Shown here one piece after another: positions 8,359 to 16,653 of a stretch of DNA of 64,000 nucleotides. Position 1 is the first letter of the stretch, and the number at the start of each line of letters is the position of its first letter. The translations under genes and the position numbers were made by a program. This DNA comes from JAYFQE01 sp034927345 (GTDB taxonomy: Bacteria > Bacillota > Clostridia > Saccharofermentanales > UBA5734). The DNA is taken from contig JAYFQE010000004.1 of assembly GCA_034927345.1 (NCBI GenBank), positions 1-64,000 of the forward strand, given 5' to 3'. The notes under the pieces are model-generated. The model ran no database searches. It saw only the letters and a list, made by a program, of their open reading frames with translations, and was not told the origin of the DNA.

Positions 8359-9183
8359 GTGCTTCGTACCTGTGAACTGATCGACCAGTATCAGCCGCAC
8401 TTGCTCTGGTTTGACTGGTGGATCATGAATCTGGCTTTCAAACCTTATCTGAAAAAAATGGCTGCGTATTATTATAACCGCGCTCAGGCCTGGGGAACTC
8501 AAGTCGCCATAAACTACAAATTTGACGCATTCCCGGTTCAAGCTGCTGTCTTTGATGTTGAGCGCGGTCAGCTTGCCGGCATCCGCAGCCTTTTCTGGCA
8601 AACCGACACCGCGGTTCAAAAGAACTCCTGGGGGTATACCGAAAACCAGGAATATAAGACGGCAGTCGATCTGATCGGCGATCTGGCGGATATTGTCAGC
8701 AAAAACGGCGCTCTGCTTTTGAATATCGGTCCCCGGCCGGACGGGACGATCCCCGAACCGGAACAGGCTATCCTGCGCGAAATCGGCCATTGGCTGCAAA
8801 TCAACGGCGAAGCGATTTACGGCACGCGTCCGTGGCGCGTTTTTGGCGAGGGGCCGACCCAGGTGACGGAGGGTTCCTTTACGGATACCCGCCGCGCCGC
8901 CTATCAGGCCGGCGATATCCGCTTTACGGAAAAGGACCGGAACTTGTACGCCATCCTGCTGGCCTGCCCGGCAGACGGCCTGGCGGTTATCCATCATCTC
9001 GGCCGCGAAAGCCTGCCGGCTTCTTTACGCCAGAATGGTGAAATCACGTCGGTTGTCTTGCTGGACGGCGGCCGTCCTCTATCCTTTAATCAGCAAACGG
9101 ATTGCCTGACCGTCCGGCTGCCGTCCGATTATCGCAGCCCATACCCGGCTGCCTTGAAAGTAGTTTTTGGATCGCTAGTCTGA
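8359..9183 (+). pseudogene. alpha-L-fucosidase (GH29), 5' part missing
   Basis: About 274 residues that match the second half of a GH29 alpha-L-fucosidase. The fragment opens within the helix before the nucleophile strand (RTCELIDQYQPHLLWFDWW, with the nucleophile expected at the Asp of WFDWW). It continues through DLADIVSKNGALLLNIGPRPDG and ends with a C-terminal beta-domain. The first 200 or so residues of the catalytic barrel expected for the family are absent. An in-frame TGA occurs at 8335-8337, and the DNA just upstream is repeat-bearing and non-coding, so the gene was cut by insertion or rearrangement. The GTG at 8359 is only the first possible start, without a convincing ribosome binding site. 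No active enzyme is expected. Confidence 0.85.
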
Positions 9184-9243
9184 TTCTTTCCGCAGGCTTA
9201 AAAGAAAAATAAACAATTTTGTCAATAGAAGGGGGAAATGAAT

Positions 9244-10305
9244 ATGGTCAACAAAATGACGGCAGCTTACCTGCCGGGCAACAGCACCGTTCTGCTCAAG
9301 GAAGTCGATGTCCCGGAGCCGGGACACGGGCAGGTCCTGATCCGGACCAAATCGTCGACCATTTGCGGCAGCGACATCCGCGCTATTTACCGGGAGCATC
9401 TAGGTAAGGGGCCGGAGGGTTATCAGGACAAGATCGCCGGCCATGAGCCGGCCGGGCAAATTGTCCGCTGCGGTCCGGGAATGCGCCGTTTCAAGGAAGG
9501 CGACCGGGTCATCGTCTATCACATTTCCGGCTGCGGCCTGTGCATGGATTGCCGCATGGGTTATATGATCAGCTGTACCAGCCCGCTCCGGGCTGCTTAT
9601 GGCTGGCAGCGCGACGGGGGCATGGCGCCGTATATTCTGGCTGACGAAAAGGATCTGGTCCCGCTGCCCGAATCGCTTACCTATACCGACGGCGCTCAGG
9701 TGGCCTGCGGTTTCGGCACGGTTTATGAAGGCTTGGAAAAGATCGGCATCTCCGGCAACGACGCCGTTCTGGTGGTCGGACTCGGCCCGGTCGGTCTGGC
9801 GACTCTGATGCTGGCAAAAGCCATGGGCGCGCAAAAACTGATCGGCGTCGACGTGACGGCAGAACGCTGCCGCCTGGCCAGCGAAAAGGGTCTGGCTGAT
9901 CATGTGCTGGTTTCAGGCCCGGAAACCCTGCAGACTATTTTACAATTGACCGGCGGCCAGGGCGCGGAACGGGCGATCGACTGCTCCGGCCATACCTCGG
10001 GCCGGCAGATGGCGATCCGGGGAACCCGAAAATGGGGCAAGGTGGCTTTCGTCGGCGAAGGCGGCACCGTTGAATTCAATCCGAGTCCTGACATCATTCA
10101 TGAGCAGAAAACGATTTACGGCTCCTGGGTCACGAGCATTTGGAAAATGGAAGAGCTCGTCGGCAAGCTGGTCCGCTGGGGCATCCATCCGGAAGACCTG
10201 GTCACGCACCGCTTCCCGCTGGAACAGGCCGGCGAAGCTTATCGTCTGATGGCCGGCGGCAAATGCGGCAAGGTGGCGGTCGTTTTTGACGAGGAACTGC
10301 GTTGA
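9244..10305 (+). CDS. zinc-dependent alcohol/polyol dehydrogenase (MDR family)
   Basis: A 353-residue medium-chain dehydrogenase. The catalytic zinc site is visible as C41 (STICGSD) and H67-E68 (IAGHEPAG). A structural zinc loop has closely spaced cysteines (SGCGLCMDCRMG, ISC), and the NAD(P)-binding Rossmann fold has VVGLGPVGLATLMLA near residue 175. The family oxidises secondary alcohol groups of polyols, sugars or threonine. The ATG at 9244 is preferred because AGGGGG lies 8 bases upstream; the ATG at 9238 is too close to it. The gene follows the fucosidase remnant by 60 bases and precedes a beta-galactosidase by 26, so it probably oxidises a sugar or sugar alcohol released by these hydrolases. 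The substrate is not known. Confidence 0.88.
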   Translation: MVNKMTAAYLPGNSTVLLKEVDVPEPGHGQVLIRTKSSTICGSDIRAIYREHLGKGPEGYQDKIAGHEPAGQIVRCGPGMRRFKEGDRVIVYHISGCGLCMDCRMGYMISCTSPLRAAYGWQRDGGMAPYILADEKDLVPLPESLTYTDGAQVACGFGTVYEGLEKIGISGNDAVLVVGLGPVGLATLMLAKAMGAQKLIGVDVTAERCRLASEKGLADHVLVSGPETLQTILQLTGGQGAERAIDCSGHTSGRQMAIRGTRKWGKVAFVGEGGTVEFNPSPDIIHEQKTIYGSWVTSIWKMEELVGKLVRWGIHPEDLVTHRFPLEQAGEAYRLMAGGKCGKVAVVFDEELR

Positions 10306-10331
10306 GTTAAGGCTTTTCGGGAGGTGTTCTT

Positions 10332-12362
10332 GTGAAATATCCGCCGATTATTACCCAATATCCTCATTTTTTGCATGGCGGGGACTATAATCCCGATCAA
10401 TGGCGTTCGATGAAGGAAATCTGGCAGGAAGATATGCGTCTGGCCCGTTTAGCCCATTGCAACGCCATGACAGTCGGCATCTTTGCCTGGACGGCGCTGG
10501 AACCGGAAGAAGGACGCTATGATTTTGCCTGGCTGGATGAAGTGATGGACCTGTTGGCGGCCAACAACATGATCGCCATATTGGCGACGCCATCCGGCGC
10601 CCGGCCGGCCTGGATGAGCCGGCGTTATCCGGAAGTGCTGCGGGTGAATGAGGACCGTCAGCGTATCCTGCATGGCGCCCGGCATAATCATTGCTACACA
10701 TCGTCGGTTTATCGCCAGAAAGTCAGGCAGATCAACACGCTGCTGGCTGAGCGCTATAAGAATCACCCGGCGCTTGCCCTCTGGCACCTCTCCAACGAAT
10801 ATAACGGCGAATGCCATTGCGACTTGTGTCAGGCGGCATTCCGCAAATGGTTGAAAATCCGCTACAAGGACAGTCTGGATACCTTGAATCAAGCTTGGTG
10901 GACTGCGTTCTGGAGCCATACCTATACCGATTGGCAGCAGATCGAATCGCCAAGCTCGCGAGGCGAAAGCAGTGTCCACGGCCTGGTGCTTGACTGGAAA
11001 AGGTTTGTTACGGAGCAGACCGTCGATTTTATGAAAGCGGAGATGGAGCCGCTCAGGCGCATAACGCCCGCCGTGCCCTGCACGACCAATATGATGGGCT
11101 TATACGACGGTTTGAACTATTACCGGCTGGCGGAGGAACTGGACGTGGCCTCCTGGGACAATTATCCGATCTGGCGAAATGACTCGGGCGACACCGCTCT
11201 GGCCGCGCAAACCGGGATGGTCCACGACTTGAACCGCTGCCTGAAAGACGGCCGGCCCTTTATGATGATGGAGAGCAGCCCCTCGGCCACCAACTGGCAG
11301 CCGGTCGCCAAACTGCGCCGCCCGGGCGGTCATCTGCTTTACAGTCTGCAGGCCGTAGCCCATGGCAGCGATACAGTCCAGTACTTTCAATTCCGGAAAT
11401 CACGCGGCGGGTCGGAGAAATTCCACGGCGCCGTGGTCGACCATGCAGGCAGCGACCAGACCCGGGTTTTCCGGGAAGTCGCGCAAACCGGCGCCGCCCT
11501 GGCCGAACTGGATGAAATCGTCGGCACGGGCCGGCCGGCGGAAGTGGCCTTGATCTACGATGTTGAAAGCCGCTGGGCTTTGCAGGAATGTCAGGGGTTT
11601 AAAAGAGACAAGCGGTATGTCGAAACTTTAATGGAGCATTACAAGCCTTTTTGGTCACGCGGCATGACCGTCGATGTGATCGATTCAACGAAAGATCTTG
11701 CCCGGTATAAGCTGGTCGTGGCGCCGATGCTCTATATGCTCCGCCCGGGTATGGCTGAAAAAATCAGCCGCTTTGTCGAAAACGGCGGCACCTTGGTTAC
11801 GACTTATGCCACCGCTTATGTCAACGAGTCCGATTTATGCTTCTTAGGCGGATTCCCCGGCCCCTTAAAAACTGTTCTGGGCATCTGGAATGAAGAAATC
11901 GACGCGTTGTATGATGAAGAACGACGCTCCGTCACATGGAATGAACATCTTTATCAAGCCCGGGATTTTTGCGAAATCATTCATCTGCAGGGAGCCGAAC
12001 CGATTGCCCGCTATGAAGACGATTTTTATGCCGGCAAACCGGCGGCTACAGTAAACACATACGGCCGGGGCCGGGCTTACTACATTGCCGCCCGCCTGGA
12101 CGATTCATTCCAGAATGATTTTTTCGGCCGGCTGGCCGATGAGCTTCAGCTTAAAAAAGCCCTTGATAAAGATTTGCCTGCCGGCTGTACCGCCCAGGTC
12201 CGTACGGATGGCCGGAAGGAATATGTCTTTGTCATGAATTTCCGGCCGACGCCGGTCGAAATCGATCTGGGCCGCGGTGGCGACGGCTTGCTGAGCGGAG
12301 AGTCCCTTCAGGGCGTTGTCCGGTTCAGGGAACGGTCGCTGGAAATTATCCGGCGGCCTTGA
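10332..12362 (+). CDS. beta-galactosidase, GH42
   Basis: A 676-residue cytoplasmic glycosidase with the three-part GH42 layout: TIM barrel (about 1-390), trimerisation domain (about 395-600) and C-terminal beta-domain. It opens with LHGGDYNPDQW, typical of the family. The acid/base glutamate is E156 in HLSNEYNGECHCD, and the nucleophile is E314 in MMMESSPS. The cysteines after E156 (CHCDLC) fit the metal-binding cluster seen in many GH42 enzymes. The GTG start has GGGAGGTG six bases upstream. It should release galactose, or a related sugar such as arabinose, from oligosaccharides after import. An AraC regulator follows after 16 bases and is probably cotranscribed. Confidence 0.95.
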   Translation: MKYPPIITQYPHFLHGGDYNPDQWRSMKEIWQEDMRLARLAHCNAMTVGIFAWTALEPEEGRYDFAWLDEVMDLLAANNMIAILATPSGARPAWMSRRYPEVLRVNEDRQRILHGARHNHCYTSSVYRQKVRQINTLLAERYKNHPALALWHLSNEYNGECHCDLCQAAFRKWLKIRYKDSLDTLNQAWWTAFWSHTYTDWQQIESPSSRGESSVHGLVLDWKRFVTEQTVDFMKAEMEPLRRITPAVPCTTNMMGLYDGLNYYRLAEELDVASWDNYPIWRNDSGDTALAAQTGMVHDLNRCLKDGRPFMMMESSPSATNWQPVAKLRRPGGHLLYSLQAVAHGSDTVQYFQFRKSRGGSEKFHGAVVDHAGSDQTRVFREVAQTGAALAELDEIVGTGRPAEVALIYDVESRWALQECQGFKRDKRYVETLMEHYKPFWSRGMTVDVIDSTKDLARYKLVVAPMLYMLRPGMAEKISRFVENGGTLVTTYATAYVNESDLCFLGGFPGPLKTVLGIWNEEIDALYDEERRSVTWNEHLYQARDFCEIIHLQGAEPIARYEDDFYAGKPAATVNTYGRGRAYYIAARLDDSFQNDFFGRLADELQLKKALDKDLPAGCTAQVRTDGRKEYVFVMNFRPTPVEIDLGRGGDGLLSGESLQGVVRFRERSLEIIRRP

Positions 12363-12378
12363 GCGGGGACGGCGGATC

Positions 12379-13251
12379 ATGAAGCAGTATCAGGCCAGGC
12401 AGATGATCGGCAAGGATGAAAACATCAACATCTATGCTTATCATGCCCAGAATAATGAATCAGACCACACGCACGATTTCCTGGAAATCGTCTATATCCT
12501 TTCCGGCAGCGGCCAGCATGCGGTCGGCGGAAAAGTATACCGCGTGCGCCGGGGCAACCTGTTATTTATCAATATCGGCCAGACTCATGCTTTTTCTTCG
12601 ACGGGCGATATGGAGCTGGTCAACTGTCTGATCGATCCGGCTTTTATCGGCCAGGAATTGATCCATGCCGAAAATGCCCTGGAAATCCTGGCTTTGTCGG
12701 CTTTTGAAGATTTTAGTCTGCCGGCTGACAAATTGATCCCGATGGTTCGCTTTGGCGGCGGGGAGATGCTGGCCGTCGAAAAAATCCTGATCAGCATGAT
12801 CGATGAGTTCAGCCAAAAGCAAGTCAACTATAAAACGGCGCTGAAAGGCTATTTGCTCGTCCTTCTGACCAAAATTTTCCGGGCGATGCAGCAAAACGAT
12901 TCAGCCGGTATTCTCAATCAGGTCAATCGCATCATGCCGGACATCTTACATGATATCGAAATCAATTATGCCCAGAAAATTTCTTTGCCGGAATTGGCGC
13001 AAAAGTGCTTTTACAATCCATCCTATTTCAGTAAAGTCTTTAAAGACTACTGCGGGCAGAGCCTGACTGAATTTGTTACGGCGAAACGAATCGGCGAAGC
13101 GGCGCGGCTTTTACGGGAAACGAATCTGAGTGTGGAAGATATCGGCGCCCGGGTCGGATATCACGACCGAAAACAATTTTCCGAAGTATACCGAAAGTGC
13201 ATGGGGATCCCGCCGAGCGCCGAACGAAAGCCGGCCGGTCCCAAATCCTGA
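12379..13251 (+). CDS. AraC-family regulator with cupin sensor domain
   Basis: A 290-residue one-component regulator. Residues about 15-150 form a cupin-like sugar-binding domain (HTHDFLEIVYILSGSGQHAVGG, then RRGNLLFINIGQTHAF). Residues about 185-285 form the double helix-turn-helix (SLPELAQKCFYNPSYFSKVFKDYCGQSLTEF and VEDIGARVGYHDRKQFSEVYRK, here described in parts). The start at 12379 gives the expected family length; the ribosome site is weak (GGCGG), which suggests coupling to the upstream gene. Its position suggests control of the dehydrogenase-galactosidase genes, or of the ADP-ribosylglycohydrolase-family gene 141 bases downstream. Confidence 0.88.
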   Translation: MKQYQARQMIGKDENINIYAYHAQNNESDHTHDFLEIVYILSGSGQHAVGGKVYRVRRGNLLFINIGQTHAFSSTGDMELVNCLIDPAFIGQELIHAENALEILALSAFEDFSLPADKLIPMVRFGGGEMLAVEKILISMIDEFSQKQVNYKTALKGYLLVLLTKIFRAMQQNDSAGILNQVNRIMPDILHDIEINYAQKISLPELAQKCFYNPSYFSKVFKDYCGQSLTEFVTAKRIGEAARLLRETNLSVEDIGARVGYHDRKQFSEVYRKCMGIPPSAERKPAGPKS

Positions 13252-13391
13252 GCCGGCGCGGCCATTCATCGTAAAAAAGCCGACAATTATCTGAAAACAC
13301 CCCCTCCGACTGTTGAGGGGCCTTGCGCTATAATCCTCTTATCAAATCCGATTCTTCCAACAGAAAACGGATTTAACAAGGAGGTATATCG

Positions 13392-14834
13392 ATGGCTCAT
13401 TTTAACAAGGCCGATTTTTTCAATCGCGTTTATGGCTGCTGGATCGGGAAAAGCATCGGCGGCACTTTAGGAACTCCCTTTGAAGGACGCCGCGAATTGC
13501 TCGACGTGCAGGATTTCCATTCGCCGTCCGGCAAACCGCTGCCCAACGATGATCTGGATTTGCAGCTGATATGGCTCAAAGCGCTGGAAGATCAAGGCCC
13601 GCTCGGTGTTAATGAGAAGGTGCTCGGCGAATATTGGCTTAATTTCATTCCGCCGCATTGGAATGAGTACGGCATCGGCAAAAGCAATATGAAAGCCGGC
13701 TTGCTGCCGCCTTTGTCCGGCAATCATGAAAACGACTGGAAGCATTCCAACGGCGCCTGGATCCGTTCGGAAATCTGGGCTTGCTGCACGCCTGGCTGCC
13801 CGGATATCGCCACAAAATACGCCTGGTTTGACGCCTGCGTAGATCATGGAACCGGCGAGGGGACTTATGCCGAATTGTTTACAGTCGCTGTCGAGAGCGC
13901 CGCTTTTGTTGAAACCGACCGCAATAAGCTGATTCAGATCGGTTTATCCTATATTCCGGCCGATTGCCGGATCGCCCGGAGCATCAACCTGGTTCTCGAC
14001 AGCTATAACCGCGGCCTGGACTGGAAAGAAACCCGCCGCCTGGTTATGGAAGATTCCGCCGATCTGGGCTGGTTCCAGGCTCCGGCTAATGTAGCTTATT
14101 TTGTCATCGGTTGGCTGTACGGCGAAGGGGACTTTAAAAAGTCGTTGTTGACCGCCATCAGCTGCGGCGACGATACCGACTGCACCGGCGCCACCCTGGG
14201 CTCGATTCTGGGCATCATCCTGGGCGCTGAAGCCATCCCGGCAGACTGGAAAAAACAAGTCGGCGACGATATCATTTCCGTAGCCATTGACCGGGGTTCC
14301 TGGGTTGGGGTTCCTGCGACCTGCACGGCTCTGACCGAACGGGTCATCCGTCTGACGCCGCAGGTTCTGGCTGCGCATTTCGCGGCGGTAGAGCTGAGCG
14401 ACGCCCCTGCTGATTTCGGTGACATCAGCGGCGACGCCTTACTCGCGCCGCCGGCTTATTTACATTGGCTGGCCGCCATGAACGGCGACCTGACCTTCGA
14501 TTTCATCCATACCAAAGCGGCTGTCCGTTATGAAAAGGGCGTTAATATCGGCGCCGGCCAGGAAACGGTTGTCACCATAACCTTGATCAATCAGATGCCG
14601 GATCCGCGTCACATCGCCATCACGTATTATCTCCCGGAAGGATTCGAAAGAATCGAGGGCAAGCAGCATGTCAACCTGCTGCACAATACCGGCGTAACCA
14701 GCAATGAAACCGTTTTCTCGGTCACACTGCGCGCCGGCCAGTCCGTTCAGGCTGAAAACCGCGGCATCATTCAGATGGTCGCCGAAGGCCGGCCGACGGT
14801 TATGCTCATCCCGCTGTTATTTTTCGGCGTATAA
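13392..14834 (+). CDS. ADP-ribosylglycohydrolase-family protein with C-terminal beta domain
   Basis: A 480-residue protein. Residues about 5-330 match the ADP-ribosylglycohydrolase fold: GCWIGKSIGGTLGTPFEG at the start, DDLDLQLIWLKALE for one metal site, and CGDDTDCTGATLGSILG for the second. These Asp/Thr clusters bind the two magnesium ions that hydrolyse N- or O-glycosidic ADP-ribose bonds. The last 120 residues form an extra beta-rich, Ig-like domain (GQETVVTITLINQ, TVFSVTLRAGQSV) not found in the core enzyme. Proteins of this type are common in sugar-utilisation loci, where they may act on ribosides or other glycosides and not on ADP-ribosylated protein. It has its own GAGGTATATCG ribosome site and a bidirectional terminator behind it. 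Confidence 0.88.
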   Translation: MAHFNKADFFNRVYGCWIGKSIGGTLGTPFEGRRELLDVQDFHSPSGKPLPNDDLDLQLIWLKALEDQGPLGVNEKVLGEYWLNFIPPHWNEYGIGKSNMKAGLLPPLSGNHENDWKHSNGAWIRSEIWACCTPGCPDIATKYAWFDACVDHGTGEGTYAELFTVAVESAAFVETDRNKLIQIGLSYIPADCRIARSINLVLDSYNRGLDWKETRRLVMEDSADLGWFQAPANVAYFVIGWLYGEGDFKKSLLTAISCGDDTDCTGATLGSILGIILGAEAIPADWKKQVGDDIISVAIDRGSWVGVPATCTALTERVIRLTPQVLAAHFAAVELSDAPADFGDISGDALLAPPAYLHWLAAMNGDLTFDFIHTKAAVRYEKGVNIGAGQETVVTITLINQMPDPRHIAITYYLPEGFERIEGKQHVNLLHNTGVTSNETVFSVTLRAGQSVQAENRGIIQMVAEGRPTVMLIPLLFFGV

Positions 14835-14878
14835 CCATTTCGCACAAACCGGCGCCGGCAGATTCATTTTTCGGGCAT

Positions 14879-14927
14879 AAAAACAGGGCCGTCTTAAAAC
14901 TTGACGTTTTGAGACAGCCCCGTTTCG
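14879..14927. terminator. bidirectional terminator
   Basis: AAACAGGGCCGTCTTAAAAC (14881-14900) pairs with GTTTTGAGACAGCCCCGTTT (14906-14925) across a TTGAC loop, with A/T-rich sequence outside both arms. It lies between two convergent genes and probably stops transcription from both. Confidence 0.8.
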
Positions 14928-14945
14928 GTCCTCAGGATCGGATGT

Positions 14946-15764
14946 TCAGCCTTTGATGCCGCTGAGTGCGATACCTTCAATAAAATGTTTCTGCAGGAAA
15001 ATATACAGCAGGAAGGGAATCATGAAAGTCAAAGTAGCGCCGGCCATAACCAGACCGTAATTGGTTTTATACAAACCGGAAAGAGTAGACAGGCCAAGGG
15101 TCAGCGTGGTTCGGCTGTCGCTGCTGATAACAACCAGCGGCCAGATGAAATCATTCCAGACCGAGATAAAGGTGAATATGGTCAGGGAGATGATAACCGG
15201 CTTGATCAGCGGAATGATGATGCTGCCGAAGGTCCGGATCTCGCCGCTGCCGTCGATCTTGGCCGCCTCAATCAGTTCGTCCGGCAGGCTTTCCATGAAT
15301 TGTTTCATCAGGAAAACGCCGAAGGCGCCGACAGTCGGCAGAATGAGAGCCGCGTAAGAATCCAGCAGATGAACCATATTGAACATGACGAAAACCGGGA
15401 TGATGGTTACCTGTCCGGGGATCATCATGGTCGCCAGGAAGAAGAAGAAGATGGCATTGCGCCCTTTGAATTTCTTTTTGGCAAATCCGTATCCGGCCAG
15501 GGATGAAACAATCAGATTCAAGGCGCAAGCCAGGACAACCACCAAGACGCTGTTGAAAAAGTACAGCGTAAACGGGAAGCTGGTAAAGACCGCTTTATAA
15601 TTATCCAGGTTGAAGTCGGCCAGCGTGAAATTGAAATCAACCAGGGAATACACCTGACGCAGCGAAGTGAAGACCATGTACAGAAAGGGCATCAAGGCCA
15701 GGATAACCATGAAGAGGAAAAATAGATTGATGATAACGGAAAAGACAACCTTTTTTATTTTCAC
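14946..15764 (-). CDS. sugar ABC transporter permease, MalG type
   Basis: A 272-residue inner-membrane protein with six predicted helices. The EAA loop reads ELIEAAKIDGSGEIRTFGSIIIPLIKP, which contacts the ATPase. The C-terminal ending (FLQKHFIEGIALSGIKG) is characteristic of MalG-type carbohydrate permeases. It is the last gene of a minus-strand operon with the MalF-type permease (12 bases upstream) and a GH20 hexosaminidase. No ATPase gene is next to it, so it presumably shares an MsmX-like ATPase. Confidence 0.93.
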   Translation of the reverse strand: MKIKKVVFSVIINLFFLFMVILALMPFLYMVFTSLRQVYSLVDFNFTLADFNLDNYKAVFTSFPFTLYFFNSVLVVVLACALNLIVSSLAGYGFAKKKFKGRNAIFFFFLATMMIPGQVTIIPVFVMFNMVHLLDSYAALILPTVGAFGVFLMKQFMESLPDELIEAAKIDGSGEIRTFGSIIIPLIKPVIISLTIFTFISVWNDFIWPLVVISSDSRTTLTLGLSTLSGLYKTNYGLVMAGATLTFMIPFLLYIFLQKHFIEGIALSGIKG

Positions 15765-15776
15765 CGCGATAGCCTC

Positions 15777-16640
15777 CTAATGCTCTTTTTTATTCAGCAG
15801 CTGCTGCTGCAAAATCGAGATGACAATGATGATGGCGAACAGCATCATGGCCACGGCACAGGCATAGCCCATCTTATATTCGCGGAAAGCAGCATTGTAG
15901 ATGGTTGAAACCAGGGTAACCGTCGATGTTCCAGGTCCGCCGCCGGTCATGGTGTAAACCAGATCGAAAACCTGGAAAGACCAGATCGTGCCGAGAATGA
16001 CGACCAGGAAGTTGATCGGTTTGAGCATGGGCAGCGTGATGTGCCAGAATTGTTGTATGCTGCTGGCGCCGTCAACCCGGCCGGCTTCATAGAGCTCGCG
16101 CGGAATATCCAAAATGGCGGCGATGTAGATAACCATGAAATAACCGACGTTCTTCCAGACGCCGACGACGCAGATGCTCAGCAGCGCCAGTTTTTTACTG
16201 CCCAGCCAGTTGATGGCGTCGATATGAAAAATATTCAAAAACTGATTGATCAGGCCGACCTGCGGATTGTACATGATCCGCCACAGCGTACCGACCAGGA
16301 TCATCGATGAGATGACCGGAATGAAAAGCGTGCTTTTAACAAAGCCGTTCCAGATATTCCGTGACCGCGAGGTAATCAGAGCGGCGATCATCATCGATAG
16401 GATGGTTGTTGTCGGCACCACAATCAGGGCATAGACGATGGTGTTTTTCAAAGAAGCGATAACATAAGGATCTTTGAACATATTTTTATAATTATCCAGA
16501 CCGATCCACTCCATGGGTTGGATGATGTTAAATTTATTGAAGCTATAGAAAAGGGACATGCCGATCGGGATGATGGAAAAAAGAAAAATGAAAATCGTTG
16601 CGGGCAAAATGTAAAAATAGCCGGAATAGTCTTTTTTCAT
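15777..16640 (-). CDS. sugar ABC transporter permease, MalF/UgpA type
   Basis: A 287-residue membrane protein with six helices, starting MKKDYSGYFYILPATIF. The ATG at 16640 has a strong upstream AAGGAGG; the longer frame to 16715 runs into the upstream gene. The EAA loop is ELYEAGRVDGASSIQQFWHITLP, followed by LKPINFLVVILGTIWSF. It pairs with the MalG-type permease downstream to form the membrane channel. With the GH20 enzyme upstream and the lipoprotein at 21420, it probably imports amino-sugar-containing oligosaccharides. The solute is inferred from context only. Confidence 0.93.
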   Translation of the reverse strand: MKKDYSGYFYILPATIFIFLFSIIPIGMSLFYSFNKFNIIQPMEWIGLDNYKNMFKDPYVIASLKNTIVYALIVVPTTTILSMMIAALITSRSRNIWNGFVKSTLFIPVISSMILVGTLWRIMYNPQVGLINQFLNIFHIDAINWLGSKKLALLSICVVGVWKNVGYFMVIYIAAILDIPRELYEAGRVDGASSIQQFWHITLPMLKPINFLVVILGTIWSFQVFDLVYTMTGGGPGTSTVTLVSTIYNAAFREYKMGYACAVAMMLFAIIIVISILQQQLLNKKEH

Positions 16641-16653
16641 GCCTTTTTCCTCC

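Noticed and set aside
13304..13335. Promoter of the ADP-ribosylglycohydrolase-family gene (TATAAT at 13330) and the CCCCTC/GAGGGG stem
   Set aside because: No acceptable -35 box lies at the right distance, and the six-base stem has no T tract, so neither was entered as a feature.
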